From Neckera pumila (taxonomy: Eukaryota; Streptophyta; Bryopsida; Hypnales; Neckeraceae): a stretch of 64,000 nucleotides of DNA. The DNA is taken from positions 15,594,975-15,658,974 of the forward strand of contig OZ018409.1 in assembly GCA_963969595.1 (NCBI GenBank), given 5' to 3'. Below the pieces are notes generated by a model that was given only the letters and a program-made list of their open reading frames with translations, searched no databases and was not told the origin of the DNA. The translations under genes were made by a program, and so were the position numbers. Shown piece after piece: positions 48,244 to 60,313 of the stretch (its first letter is position 1; every line of letters begins with the position of its first letter).

Positions 48244-48309
48244 TAATTTTTAGCTCCAATTCTTTCCAACATTAAGTAATTTTTAGCTCCAATTCTTTCC
48301 AACATTAAG
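48244..48309. repeat. Perfect tandem duplication, 2 x 33 bp
   Basis: Unit contains TTTTTAGCTCCAATTCTTTC followed by CAACATTAAG. Copies start at 48244 and 48277. Confidence 0.95.
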
Positions 48310-48620
48310 TGATTTTTTCTTGTGGTTGTTTAATATTTCCATTAGTGTCCCTCTCAAGAAAAAAATTATCTAACTCCTCAAGGTAGACAACCAATCCTTT
48401 GTACATGGATTCTAAAAATTAAAAAGTCAATAGATGAATTACTAGATAAACACAATGTAAAGTTTGGGACAAAAGGCTATAATCAAATAGAAAGTTAGGA
48501 TTATATGATGACCATTTTCATTAGAAGTCAGAATGGCACTGTGAGAATATTCTTTATAATATTTATAATCATAAATAAAGAGGCTCAACTAATGGATGTT
48601 AAGACTATATTTTTCTAATT

Positions 48621-48710
48621 AAGGATTTAATTGAAATCAATATATAAAGTAATCAAAAGGATTTAATTGAAATAAATATATAAAATAACCAAAAGGATTT
48701 AATCAAAAGA
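48621..48710. repeat. Tandem repeat, about 2.5 x 36 bp
   Basis: AAGGATTTAAT recurs at 48621, 48657 and 48693. The first two units also share TTGAAAT, TATATAAA and CAA. Confidence 0.85.
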
Positions 48711-51700
48711 CCAGACAACATTTGATTTTTGGCTTGGAAATCAATTAATGAATTGAAATAGTCATGAAGATTGTTGAATGAATTATCAACTCATGTCTAG
48801 TGGAATTAAGATTTGTCAAGATCATCAAGAACCATGGCTTATACATCTTATAAATTTTTTATTTGTATGGCTAGCATCTCTATTGATGATGGTATGTTGT
48901 TTAGCAAACTAATGAAGTTTATTTTATCCAAAAGATATGAAATAACAAGTTTGAGGAATATTTTTTGGCCTCAATTTACAAATTCCAAGAGGTAAATTTT
49001 TTTTATCATTTTATTTAAAATTCAAAAGGATTTGGAGAACCAATGGATAACTTTCATTTTTTTGAAATGGCATAAGTACAAGTAAAGTGACTATATTGGA
49101 AATTGTGAACATTTGCATAATATAATCATGATGCAAATGATCTAATTCTTTAAAAAACAAAAGGTACATTTTATAGTTCACTATGTGACAATACATTGAT
49201 TTTATAGATAACCATATTATAATACTATAGTCCAATACTACAATACAATTGGTATTTTACAAAAATTACAACCAAAATTGATAGAATTGCTAAATCTACT
49301 CATTGTATCTATATTTGAAGGCCTTTCTTTTGTCCCTTCTTGGAGAATGAATGTCAAGTCAAAGGGAACTTGTGGCACACTTCAAGAGTACAAAGCGCCT
49401 CAATACCTCATATGTAATGAAGCCAAATGCATGGTGTAGTCAACACACTATGTTCTAAAGATTCTTCCAACATTAGTGCATTTTGTAAACAGCAATTGGC
49501 TTTTAAAAATAACTTTAAAATTATATAGCCTTAATACCATCATAAATGAAGTAAACCATGGGTACCTACCAATTATAAATCAATTGTAGAATCAAATTTC
49601 CGTTTGTCATTTTAATTTATCTTAAAAATTTGGAACTTTAGAACTTCCATTTCAATAATAAACCTACTTATTTCTATCCAAATTGTAGTTGTAAATATTT
49701 TGTGTATTTGATTTTAGGTTTGAAAATTCATGATAATTTTCACTTCAAGAATAACAATTTTAAGCACTTTCCAAAAAACATTCCATCATAAAAGTTTTCT
49801 TAGGTAGGAATTTTTTTAATAAAATATTGATATAATACAATTTACTTTATATTTTGAAGTAGTTTATAATAAAAATATTTGATGTTTTTTTATCTTACAT
49901 GTTTAAATATCAAAAAAATATCAACTCCAGATTTCATCAAAAACTCTCTTTTCTATAAAAATTTTGAAGCACTATTATATAGGGCATTTAATGTCTCTAA
50001 AGAATCTAATGAATTTGTTAGGATAAAATCGCCATATAATGAAAAAATGTTCATAATAAGACAGTATTGACATTCCTAAACCACCTAAAATTAATATTAT
50101 ACAAAGATTAATTTTCAATATTTGTCCATGGTTTTTTGAAAATCTCAAAATAAAGATGTTGGAATTAGCACTTCTACTATTGATGTTCTTTAAAATATCA
50201 AAATTTGCAAAGCCTATCATTAATAAAAAAAAGGTTGAATCATTAGACCAAATTTAGATGCAATGTAATATATATGATGTTTTAAGGTGACAAAAGAAAT
50301 CTTGAAAAGTTCCCCATGTTAAACATTTATGACAAAACTTATCAAAATATGACAATATAATTATACATATTGATTGCTTTTATATACATCAAATGTCATA
50401 GTCATAGTCATAGTAAGACTTTTCTATACAGAAATAAGATCATTTTTTAAAATCAATGACAACAAAGATGATTGGACAAAACAATTAATTAAAATAATTG
50501 TGATTAAAATATACTTGCAAATTTCTAGGTATGACAATTACTATCTTTGGAAGTTCTAAGAGATTAATTTAATCTATATATAAAATGACTAGAACATTGG
50601 TAAAATCTTCTATGCCAAATAATCAATTAAATTTTGCAAATGCAATTTGACAAATTCATGTCTAAAGATAAAAAGATTTGTCTTTTTATGCAATTAATTT
50701 TGAAAAATAATATACCTAAAATTTTGGAATCTATTTATAGCAATATTATTGTCAACCTTGACTGCCAGTATAGTGCCTCTTGTAGAATCATTCTAGCAAC
50801 ATTGTAGTATTTATCTACGTGTAATTGATATGTATTTGTAGAGATTATATATAGCATCAATGATTGACAATAATACTTCAAGTAGTGTAAACTTTGTTAA
50901 ATTTCTTATTTTTGCAAGAATGGGACCTACATCCAAAATAAAAACAACCCAATATAATCAATTCAAATTATGCCTTGCTACCATTCCTTGCAAAATACAA
51001 GTGGAATAAAAATTCAAATGCAATTTAGAACAGTAAGCAAACTAGAGATCAAGTAGAGGGTGACATTTTATGACTTTTTGGTGATAATTCTAATGTGTGT
51101 AATGCTTTTCATAGTAAATTCAATTTTTGGACATCAAAGCTCCAAATGCAAATCTTAATCTTGAACATGATGTTGGCCTTTGCATCTCAAGGAGGTCACT
51201 TCCTTGTAGTTTAGTAAACTACATTAAAGGGGATGTAAAGGAGGGCTATATGTAATTGGAATCCTTGTGAAATATTATACGGAGTAGTGTATTTGTATAA
51301 TATTTGAATATGTTCTAAGAATATCCTATAAATGTTTTTATAATAAATTTCTAATCTTTTTTATAAAAATTTATAAAAGATTTCTTTCCTATTAATTAAC
51401 AATATTTGGGACAATATCCTATCTCTTAATTCACATAGATTTTAAAGTGAAGGCAAGTGAACACCATGGGCTTGGCATATAGGAATTAAGAACCTTTTCT
51501 TTAGACTTATGTAGAGAAGTTACCTGATAAAATTTGAGTTTAGCTCTTGAAAGGATCAAAGGTGATGTTATATGTATATGGTGACTACAATTGACCAAAA
51601 ATAGCTTGAACACTAAAAAAATCAAGATTTGTAATGGACACAAAACCTTAAAAAGAAAAGTCATAATCATTTGTTTTCATGATCTAATTTTTGATGCAAA

Positions 51701-51828
51701 AATTAACTTCAAAGACATAATTAAAAAATAGCATTACTAAAAATAATAACTTGATAAGGTTTTGTTCAACTTCAAAATATTGTGCTTTGGACATTTGAGA
51801 ATTTGGTCTTGCTGCATTTACGAGTTAA

Positions 51829-52555
51829 CTCCAAATTTTTTTGACTATGTTATTACCAAATACGCACTAAAATTGCCATTTCTAATACAAGTACCAAATT
51901 TTAGAAAAAACAACATTTTAAGACATATTTTACTTTCTTTTATTGGTCTATCAGTCACTTCCCCAAGTTTTTACATACATCTATTGTCAAATCCAGATGT
52001 CACTGTAAGATCTTGTAGTGCACTGGTTTGGGAAGACATGGAAAAAATTTCAAAATTTTCCACCTCGCAAATTGCAAGATATTAGTGTTTGAATTGAAAA
52101 AAATCCGTTTTTTGTCCCTACAAAAAATCGGGCAGCTGCACTTCACAAGGTTACATTTGTATAAAATAATGTCCAAAATGGTGGTTATTCTTTATCAGAG
52201 TAGAAAATTCATAAATACCACAAACTAAAACTCCTCATAATTTTCATCCGATTAATCAAAATGGAATGTCTCAAAGCTTACCCAAGAGAGAGAGAGAAAA
52301 CCAATTTCAATTTTTGTTTATTTTTAAAAGTGATATTTTAAGAATTTTTTGAGTTGCCGACCAAGCATTGAAAATCACATATCATATATAACTTTTTAGT
52401 CATGCACTCAAAAGCTATAAAAATTGTTGGGCCTTAAAGCTACTCCTGAGGAAAATGTTGTGTGAAAATTTCAAAGAAAAAAACAAAAAATTGCGCTCGT
52501 AGTGAGCTGCCTCAAAATGCTATATTCCAAAAAAGCATGTTCAATACTTTAGAGG
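51829..52555 (+). mobile_element. P1 element, degraded
   Basis: TTAA at 51825-51828 is followed by CTCCAAATTTTTTTGACTAT. The interior keeps P1 landmarks (GATCTTGTAGTGCACTGG, ATTGCAAGATATTAG, CATTTTACT region altered by a small insertion). The right end TACTTTAGAGG is followed by TAAA, so the duplication is eroded. Confidence 0.6.
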
Positions 52556-53215
52556 TAAACCTGTAAATGCCCATTGCTTTTTTTGAGCTTTTTAGAATTT
52601 GTTATAAATTGAACAAAAAGATAACATTTTGATAAGTTTTATTATTATTTTTTGATTTGTAACTTAGTACAAATTCAAAATATACATGTTAAAGATCATG
52701 TGGAAAATGAAAATACAACACCATCATTCATGGATTGAAAGATTATAATATTGAACATGAAGTTGTTAAATCTATAAAAATGATTTGAAGTCTTTCAATC
52801 TGCTTAGATTCACAAGTCAAATCTAAAAATTATACATAAAAAAATATGAGGTTAAAAGGCATACAATAATATGTATGATTCCAATCAATTTAGGGATTTT
52901 CAAAATCTACTACAAATTTTTAAATGAATTTCTTACGTAATTTTTCCTCCGAGGTCTAATGTATTTGAGGCTCATTTCCAAGAATCCTCAATTCCAAATA
53001 ATCAAGATTTGCAATGGACACCCTTGCACAAAATCTTAAATAGAAAAATTATAATCATTTATTTTCATAATCCAATTTTTGATACAAAAAATTAACTTAA
53101 AAAAAATTCAAAAATAGTGATTACTAAAAATAATAACTTGGTAAGGTTTTATTCAACTTAAAAGTATTGTGCCCTGGGCATTTGGAAATTTGGTGCTTCA
53201 TGCATTTAGGGGTTA
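52556..53215. mobile_element. F6 TTAA-type element, partial pairings
   Basis: It ends GCATTTAGGGG then TTAA (53212-53215). The same sequence ends at 51824 just before the P1 copy (TGCATTTACGAG, then TTAA). The last 200 bp are duplicated between 51625-51824 and about 53010-53211 (AATAATAACTTGRTAAGGTT). Left end uncertain. Confidence 0.4.
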
Positions 53216-53282
53216 AACACATGATTTTCTTCATTATTTGCAATCAAAATTGAACTTCAGTTGTTGCAAGTAGGTGAGTCTA

Positions 53283-53577
53283 CATTAGAGAGGATTTGAG
53301 GCCCCTAGAAAGTTGCGAGTTCCCCCACGTATCCAGATTGCGGGAATCCAACTGTAGCAGCTGGCTAATGTGACCAAGCAATTGCTATGTCATTTTTGAA
53401 AAATTAAATCTTTTTTTCTTAAAATGATATTTGAAAAAAATAAAAAAATAAAAAAATAAAAATTTAATAAATACTTTCTGACAGCCCGCATCGCTATTTG
53501 TAGATTTAGGCCAGATTGAGGAAGAGGCCTAAAACGGCCCTCCAAGGCCCTCAAATCCCCTCTAATATTTGGAATTG
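53283..53577. mobile_element. CATTAG-related MITE, GACGTGGC subfamily, 295 bp
   Basis: Begins CATTAGAGAGGATTTGAGGC and ends CCTCAAATCCCCTCTAATA. The interior has CCCACGTATCCAGATTGCGG and GCAGCTGGCTAATG. Same orientation as 46557. Confidence 0.8.
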
Positions 53578-55505
53578 GAGCACGGATATACATAAAAAAT
53601 CTATAATATATCAATTTAATGTTGAATCATTTTTTCGACATCCTTCAAGTTGAAATTGGTTTAGCTTATATTTGGTGATATACACTTATTCTATTGATAA
53701 ATATAAGGTGCACAAGGTATGAAGAGTCACTTGGATACACTTGGCTATAGAATCATGAGGCCAAACAACTAAAACAAAAAAATGAAAGTGAAGTGAGTAC
53801 AAACATGACTTGCGATAAATGATTTATATGTCTCTTCATCCACAATTGCAATATTTTATAAAACACATAATTTTGACCTTTGGGAGTTGAAAAAATATTT
53901 CAAATATAAGTTCATTTACTATTCATATTTCATAAGAAAAATATATATATTACATTTTCATATTATCAATGGTGAGCCTAAGAATGTTTTATCTATTGGG
54001 ATTTAGGTAATTATTAGTTAGAAAATTTTGGGACTACTTAGAAATTGCTTCAAATATTCAATACAAGGACCATGCTAGAGTGACTAACTACCATACTTTC
54101 AAGTCAAATTTGGCATTTGGACAATTTGGTAGCTTATTAGATTTTTTTATTTTTCGGCACATATTTCTTCCTAATTTTTTGACACTCTTCATTGCGGTAT
54201 TGTTTTTTTTTCTATTCATGTAGAAATGTGGTTTTATGTCTAAACTTTCCCCTGAATAATTTTTGAATATCCAAAATTGGCAACAATGAAATTTTCTCAT
54301 ATTTTCATATATAGTTGTATAGTTTTTCATATTTTAGACAAGTTCCAATTTTTCCCTAATTATTTATTAAATTGACCTACAAATAGGATATCTTCAACAT
54401 CACCTTAGAGCTTTGCTTGTGTGGATTGAACTTTGGTAGGTCTATGAAATTGAAACGGATGAGTTTCTTTAAGTAGTGTCTTCAATTTAGTTTGATTTTA
54501 TGTCTAATGCACCTTGCATGTTGTGCTTTACTATTTAAACTTCCAATCTATTTTTGTTGAATTCCATGTGTTAAAATACTTCTATATATGTCTTTGATTA
54601 TGGTGGTGTTTTAGTCATCAACATCAATTACCAAAGCATCACAATGTATTGAAATTATTTTCTCTTAAGAAATGGTGTCATCAAAAAGATTAAGAGGGTT
54701 GAAATTCAAGTGATTTGTTTAAGAAAAGAGGTTTAGACTAGAGTGAATAATTCACCAAATACTCATCAATATTTTATAGGGATTATTGAATGCAAGTGAC
54801 TAAATCTTATGCAAGTTCCTTTCTCTAAAAATTGTGAAAATTGACTTTGAAATAGATCTAATACCTTAATATTCCATGATAATGCTATGAGTGTGCACAA
54901 AACTAAATGATCTATAACTTATACACTACTAAATCAAATGAAATCAATCAATCATTCCATATATAGACCAAATATAATCTAAAAGAAATAATAATAAAAA
55001 GAATTATTTCAAATTTTTGTAAACATTTTGTAGCCAATGCTTGACTATTTCGAGCTTTGTACGGCATAACTTTAGCTTATAAGCATTGATTTAAATTAAA
55101 AATATATACTTCAAGAACATTCATTAAATTTTCTATCTTGAAAATTTAATTTGGTTTCCTATTTTCCTATTTATTTAATTTTTGCTCTTATAATGTTTTT
55201 TATTTTCATACTCAATATCTTAAAAAATAGTAGAACTGAAGGTGTATAGAAGTAAGTGCATCTCCTTTAAGGTAGCTTGTCCATATTTTGCTTATGCTTC
55301 CAAAATTGCTCCTAGTGTTATACCATAAATTGTTATCATAGGAATGAAAAATTATTGCATAGTTTTATAAGTGGTTTGGAGACTAAGTTTGATATGGAAG
55401 TAGAAATTTTTTTAGTGTAAGTAATGTAGAGCTATAAATAATGTGACAGTTTATGTTGTCCTTGGCAATTACATGCACCCTATTGTTCACCATATTGTTT
55501 AGGTT
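53578..55505. other. Gene-free AT-rich stretch
   Basis: No gene or recognised repeat seen. Confidence 0.4.
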
Positions 55506-55510
55506 CAACC

Positions 55511-56100
55511 TCTAAAGGACAGTTGTTCCTTTAGGGGACAAATGCTCTTTTGGGTTGAATTTTTGTCTTGATATTTTGAATTTTTTTTGAAGATAGAAAA
55601 GTTGATAAGCTTTGTGGGAATATAATTTTTTTCAATTGGTGCCCGACTGCCCGGAAAGAAAAGTTATGCTCCAAAAAGCTCAAAACAAAGGAGAGGAACA
55701 TAAAAAATTATATTTTATATTTTTGCATGAAAATTTTTATATTTTATATTTTTTAAAGATATATTTATATGTCTTCTTGATGTCATAACATTTTTAGATT
55801 TTTTTGTAAAAATGTGAAATTATTTTTAATTCTTGAATAGAAAGAATATCTTTTTAATATAAAATACAAAATGTTTTTAAAAATATGATTTTTTTATGGA
55901 TGTATATTATGGTCTAGAATTCCATGACACAAAAACATTGACTATGTCATCTTTAAATTAAAAAGTGTGCACTCCATGTTTATAGGGCCAAAATTCAAAT
56001 TGCAATTTAGCATTGAGTTTTAAATTTTTTTCACAATTTTAAAATTGGAATAGAATCTAGAGTTGATAAGCTTCATTTCATTCCTTGAGCTCATATTCAT
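55511..56100 (-). mobile_element. P2 element, left end only
   Basis: The start is CCTCTAAAGGACAG after TCAA (55507-55510). It then has GGGGACAAATG, GATAAGCTTTGTGGGAATAT and TTGGTGCCCG, as in the copy at 44143. The rest decays and no right end is found. Confidence 0.55.
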
Positions 56101-56259
56101 AAAAAGTCATTTTTGTGGCTTAAATTTAGATATAGAGAAAGAAGTGGAAATTGCCAATAAAATATTGCGTAGTTATCCGTGAATATGCCATTTCTTCATG
56201 CAGGAGAGTCAAGAGATATTTATTGGAGTATCCAACATCTTTCATGGAGACTAGTGTGC

Positions 56260-56850
56260 CTTGTGCCATTGCCACAACCAAAATTATAATAAAAATAGTT
56301 TTCTAATTTTCTAATTCATAATAAAACCTTAGAAATTCAATATCTTTCACACCGTCATTCCAAACGCCACAAAACAAAGCCCATCTACCCTTTTTCGCCT
56401 AGAGCTTTCCAACAATGTCAAGAACGCAACCAAAATCAAAGTAAAAATATTTTTTTAGTTTTTTAGAACCAAAAATAACTCAAAAATCCATATCTTTTGC
56501 ACCATGGGTCCAAACGCCATGAAACCAAGTCCGTGCACCCCTCCTCGCCGAGGGGTTTTCAATGGTCCCATGTACGCAACTAGGAGACGCATGGTCCAGG
56601 AGATCTCAATGTAACAAACAAACAAATAAAACAAAACAAACTCAAGGCATTGACTAGTATGCCCTATACCGTTGCCACAACCAAAGTCATAGTAAAAATA
56701 ATTTTCTAATTTTCTAATTCATAATAAAAACTTTGAAATTCAAAATCTTTCACATTGTCATTCCAAACGCCACAAAACAAATCCCATCCACCCCTCCACG
56801 CCAAGAGCTTTCCAACGGTACCAAGAACGCGACCAAAGTCAAACTTGGAT
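56260..56850. repeat. Three diverged tandem units of about 150-200 bp
   Basis: Each unit contains CATTCCAAACGCCACAAAAC or a variant (TCCAAACGCCATGAAACCA), then GAGCTTTCCAAC or GGGGTTTTCAATG, then AAGAACGC or TGTACGC. The first and third are most alike and also share GCCACAACCAAA and TTTTCTAATTTTCTAATTCA. Confidence 0.75.
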
Positions 56851-56949
56851 TACAACACATTTCAAGGACACATTTAGGTCTCAAATTCTCAATTTGAATC
56901 CTTGTCAAATTTGGGTTACTGCACATTTTAAGGACACATTCGGGTCTCA

Positions 56950-57230
56950 AATTCTTAGGGCCGGATTGAAGGCCGGCCGGAACTCTCCAAGTTTGAACCA
57001 ATAGGATCACTCAATTTCTCCAAATCCGGCCCAAGGGCTTTATACTTGGGGCCGTCCGGAACTACAATTCATCCTACGTGTCGCCTTAGGTGGCATGGTT
57101 TTGGCGCCAAACCATCCGGCCCCAAGGGAGCAATCATGATGAGGTTTTGGGTGGCCCGAACTCCCATCTTGGGGCGGATTGGGGCCAGATTGGGCTCCTC
57201 CGTTGGATTGTACAAATCTCCACCGTCTAC
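56950..57230. repeat. GC-rich repeat with GGGCCGGA motifs, copy 1
   Basis: An abrupt GC-rich block starting TTAGGGCCGGATTGAAGG, with CCGGCCCAAGGGCTTTATAC and GGGGCCGTCCGGAA. Related by motif and the phrase GGGCTTTA-TA/CA to 59680-59870. It could be a PIF-type MITE (TTA before GGGCC), but a matching right end is not clear. Confidence 0.45.
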
Positions 57231-57405
57231 CAATGTAAGGTCCTTCGTTTCCTTTTTTGGTACATGCTTTTTAATTAAGAGCTCAATAAACTTCTGAATA
57301 TTTGTGTTGCTGGATTTTTAAAGCACTGTTACTGGGGCTGAGTTACTGTATATGTGAGATATTGTGCTGTCATAGAGGAGTACTGGGGTTGAATTAACTT
57401 ATGTC

Positions 57406-57546
57406 AGATGTTTGTTATTACATCTGAGATGTTTGTTATTACATCTGAGTGGAAATTGTTAATTTTTTATTGTTGAAATTATAATAGACTCACACCTGTG
57501 AGTAGAAATCGTTAACTTGTTATTGTTGAAATTATAATAGACTTAC
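57406..57546. repeat. Two adjacent short tandem duplications
   Basis: AGATGTTTGTTATTACATCTG occurs twice with a 21-base period (57406, 57427). Then GAAAT, GTTAA and TTATTGTTGAAATTATAATA recur with a period of about 53 bases. Confidence 0.85.
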
Positions 57547-57548
57547 AT

Positions 57549-57834
57549 CAAGGCTTTTTTTTTTGGCTTTCTGGTACCAGATTGCACCAGAAAATAATTT
57601 GGTTCAGAAAATAATTTGGCTAAAAAATGCCTTAAAAAATGTCAAATTTTTTGGATGAAATCGTCAAAAAATTCAAAATAATAAAAATCTTGGATGAAAT
57701 CGCCAAAATTGTGGATGAAACCCAAAATATAGACATGTGATATGTACTAATGTGATCTTTTCTATCCAATGTGTGGATGAATGTTGAAATTTGGAGCACC
57801 ACTAGAATTTTTTATATCGCCACCTTGGCACTGC
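57549..57834. repeat. Dispersed repeat R5, copy 2
   Basis: Matches 41690-41954 (CTTGGATGAAATCGCCAAA, ATGTTGAAATTTGGAGCACC). Its last bases CTTGGCACTGC run into TTAA and a P1 element. Confidence 0.75.
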
Positions 57835-57838
57835 TTAA

Positions 57839-58771
57839 TCCCTAAAGGACCAACAAGCGTTTTTTGTCCATATAGAAATTTTGGGCAAGTACGTGTGATT
57901 AGAGATATCCATATTTGAGGCTGAAATTTTAATAAAAGGTGGGGGCGAGGAATATCTTCATGTGTACCAAGTTTCATGACATTTCAAAATACGAGTCAAA
58001 AATTGTGACCTAATATGTTACTTTTTTTCATAACTGGGTACTTCGGGCAGATAAAAAAAATCAATTTTTTCGGATTTTTTTTTTGAAATTGGTTCTCTAC
58101 ATTTATATATACTTAGACAGCTTTGATTCATTCCATATCAATCAATGAGTCAAAAGTTATGAGGGTTTTTGAATTGCGGGCAGTTATGGATTCTCTATTC
58201 TAAAAAAAAATTTAAGTCGTTTATTTAACTCAATTTTCAATATTTTTGGAAAAAAATAAAATCCTAGGATGTAGATTGATTATTACAACATAACAACTGT
58301 TGGGATTGGCGTTTTTAAATTCCATGATTAAATTTTTAACAATTTAATATTTTGAATCATTTTCTACTTCTTTCTACTTACTATTTTTTTCCTGTATGTT
58401 GTACAATTCCAAATGATGTGAAGATTTTCAAGCATATAGACAACTTGTTTAGAAAACTGAATTCAGAGAAGCACCACCATTATTGACATTTTTTCATTGA
58501 AAAGTGAGCTTGCAAAGTGCAGCTGCCCGGTTTTTTGCAGGATTGAAAAAATGGTTTTCGAAGACTTTGAATGCTTATATCTTATGAACCACATGGTGGA
58601 ATTTTATGAAATTTTTACCACATATTTTCAAAATATCATACTACAAGATCCTATGGTTACACATGTCAAAAATTGTTTTTTTCCAAAAATTTGGTAGTTG
58701 TATTAGAAATGGCATTTTTGGAGCATTTTTGGAGCATTTTTGGTGATTACATAGTCATGAAACTTTTGGGG
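57839..58771 (-). mobile_element. P1 element (TTAA-flanked, piggyBac-like), 933 bp
   Basis: TTAA at 57835-57838 and 58772-58775. Ends TCCCTAAAGGACC and, complemented, CCCCAAAAGTTTC. Unoccupied counterpart: TTGGCACTTCATTAAAAATT at 41941-41960, with a single TTAA. The interior is colinear with the copy at 19955. Confidence 0.88.
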
Positions 58772-58775
58772 TTAA

Positions 58776-59679
58776 AAAATGAAAAAAAAAAGCCCTGACT
58801 CACATCTGTAAGATGATGCATTTTTTTTATAACTTCTGATGACAAATACCCCCATAAGAGCATCTCTTGCAGCCCTCCAAGTAGCTAGGCTCCTTCAATC
58901 CAAATCCATCTAATGTAGAGGGGATGGCCACTTGTATCCCCAATAGTGCAACTCCCTAAAATATACTTCCAACTAATCACAAGTCATAGAACTTGCAAAA
59001 GCAATAAGTAAGCTATCATTTATTATGACAACTTGTTAATTCCAAGAGAGTATATAGCGTATAGAGGGGTAAGCGACACCTTCAAGTATGGCCTAATTTG
59101 AAGGGGAAAGTGAAAATACACTATGAAAATACTAGAATTGATTGCTTATCATCCAAAAATTAGAAGTGGAGGGGTTCATTGGAGGGGTGTAGGAGATGCT
59201 CTAAGGAATATGATGAGGAAAGATGACAGTACTAGTAGTAACTTGTACTATGTATTGTAAGACTTGACTTTAAATTTATCATTGAATTAATTCCAAATTC
59301 TCATAGTAAAAAGTACTGTATTTTTTTATTAAAATAAAACCAAAAATATAGACTTAAAAAAGAGGTGAAAAATAGATGTTTTCTTGAATTGTGTGTTTCA
59401 ATATTCTAGTTTCAACATCAATACTTTCAAATCATTGGATTATTATTTTTATACATGACTCCAAATTTTGACACAAGGCATAGAAAGTAGGAATCTTTCT
59501 TTTGTATTTTTGAAACAGAATAAATAGGAAGAAAAAGAAAACAAGGAAAAAAATTAATAAAATCTTATTCTTATTTTGAAATAGGAAAGAAAGGGAGAAA
59601 AAGAAAAACATGTGAATTTTATTTTTATTTTTTTAAATGAGCATTGAGAAAATCCAAGAGCACATGAATTGAAAATTGG
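58776..59679. other. Gene-free stretch
   Basis: No gene or recognised repeat. Purine-rich near 59510-59620. Confidence 0.4.
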
Positions 59680-59870
59680 GCCCTAGAATCCGGCCCGAGG
59701 GCTTTACATTACTTGGGACCGGATGGAAGAATTGGAAATCCGGCCCTAAAATCCGGCTCAAGGACTTTATATTAGTTAGGGCCGGATGGAAGAATTGGGG
59801 CTGGATTGAAGGCAAATCCAGCCGGCCTTCCATCCGACCCCGGGCTAAGTATAAACCGGCCCTTAATTTG
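59680..59870. repeat. GC-rich repeat with GGCC motifs, copy 2, internally duplicated
   Basis: Two direct units of about 75 bp: ATCCGGCCCGAGGGCTTTAC then GGACCGGATGGAAGAATTGG, and ATCCGGCTCAAGGACTTTAT then GGGCCGGATGGAAGAATTGG. A palindromic CAGCCGGCC follows. Frames through it on both strands are composition artefacts. Related to 56950-57230. Confidence 0.6.
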
Positions 59871-60313
59871 AATGCTTTACTTTAGGGATTCTGCCTGTGA
59901 CCCGTTTGTTTCCCGTCACTTTCATCAGTTTCTTGTGACATTCATTTGTTTCATGGCGCTCACTCCCTGACTCCGTCGCTCGATCTCCGCTCGCGTCTTG
60001 TCTTCCCAATGGAGACGTGATCGTTCCGGCCATGTCTTAACCCTCGGAGCTTCGCTGATGCCCATCTTGCAAGGGAAGGTAAGGTACTGTTTTCTCACCT
60101 CTCTCCCTCAATGCAATCCATCCTCTAGCTCTCTCGTGCAAGTTTCCATCTAGGGCACTCCGGCAGGCAGTCTTGCGCTAGCTGGGCGATGACCAGGATG
60201 ATGTGACGACGACGGAGGAGAATTTTCTTCTGTTGTGAAGTCGCCGCCATTTCCATTCTTTGTGGCATCGATCAGCAGGCAGGATCATCATCATCGGTCA
60301 TCGGTAATCGGTC
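59871..60313 (+). promoter_or_regulatory. Promoter and 5' untranslated region of the Coa1/Tim21-like gene
   Basis: Composition changes sharply here to CT-rich, balanced sequence. GGGAAGGTAAGG at 60073-60084 contains a consensus splice donor (intron would start 60079). Candidate acceptors include TTCTGTTGTGAAG (ends 60240) and ATCAGCAG (ends about 60277), so a 5' untranslated intron is possible. No clear TATA box. The region has several short upstream frames. Confidence 0.45.

Larger units (their letters stand above)
46866..51760. other. Gene-free AT-rich stretch of about 4.9 kb
   Basis: No gene recognised and few repeats shared with the rest of the window. Small features inside are listed separately. 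Apparent frames near 48813, 49879 and 51431 are short, AT-driven and unrecognised. Confidence 0.4.

Noticed and set aside
56750..57297. Frames of 60-86 codons on both strands in the GC-rich repeat
   Set aside because: They follow repeated GC-rich DNA on both strands, have no domain, and change with each repeat unit.
59633..59885. Paired plus and minus frames with repeating peptides
   Set aside because: They come from the 75-bp direct repeat, which is non-coding in character.
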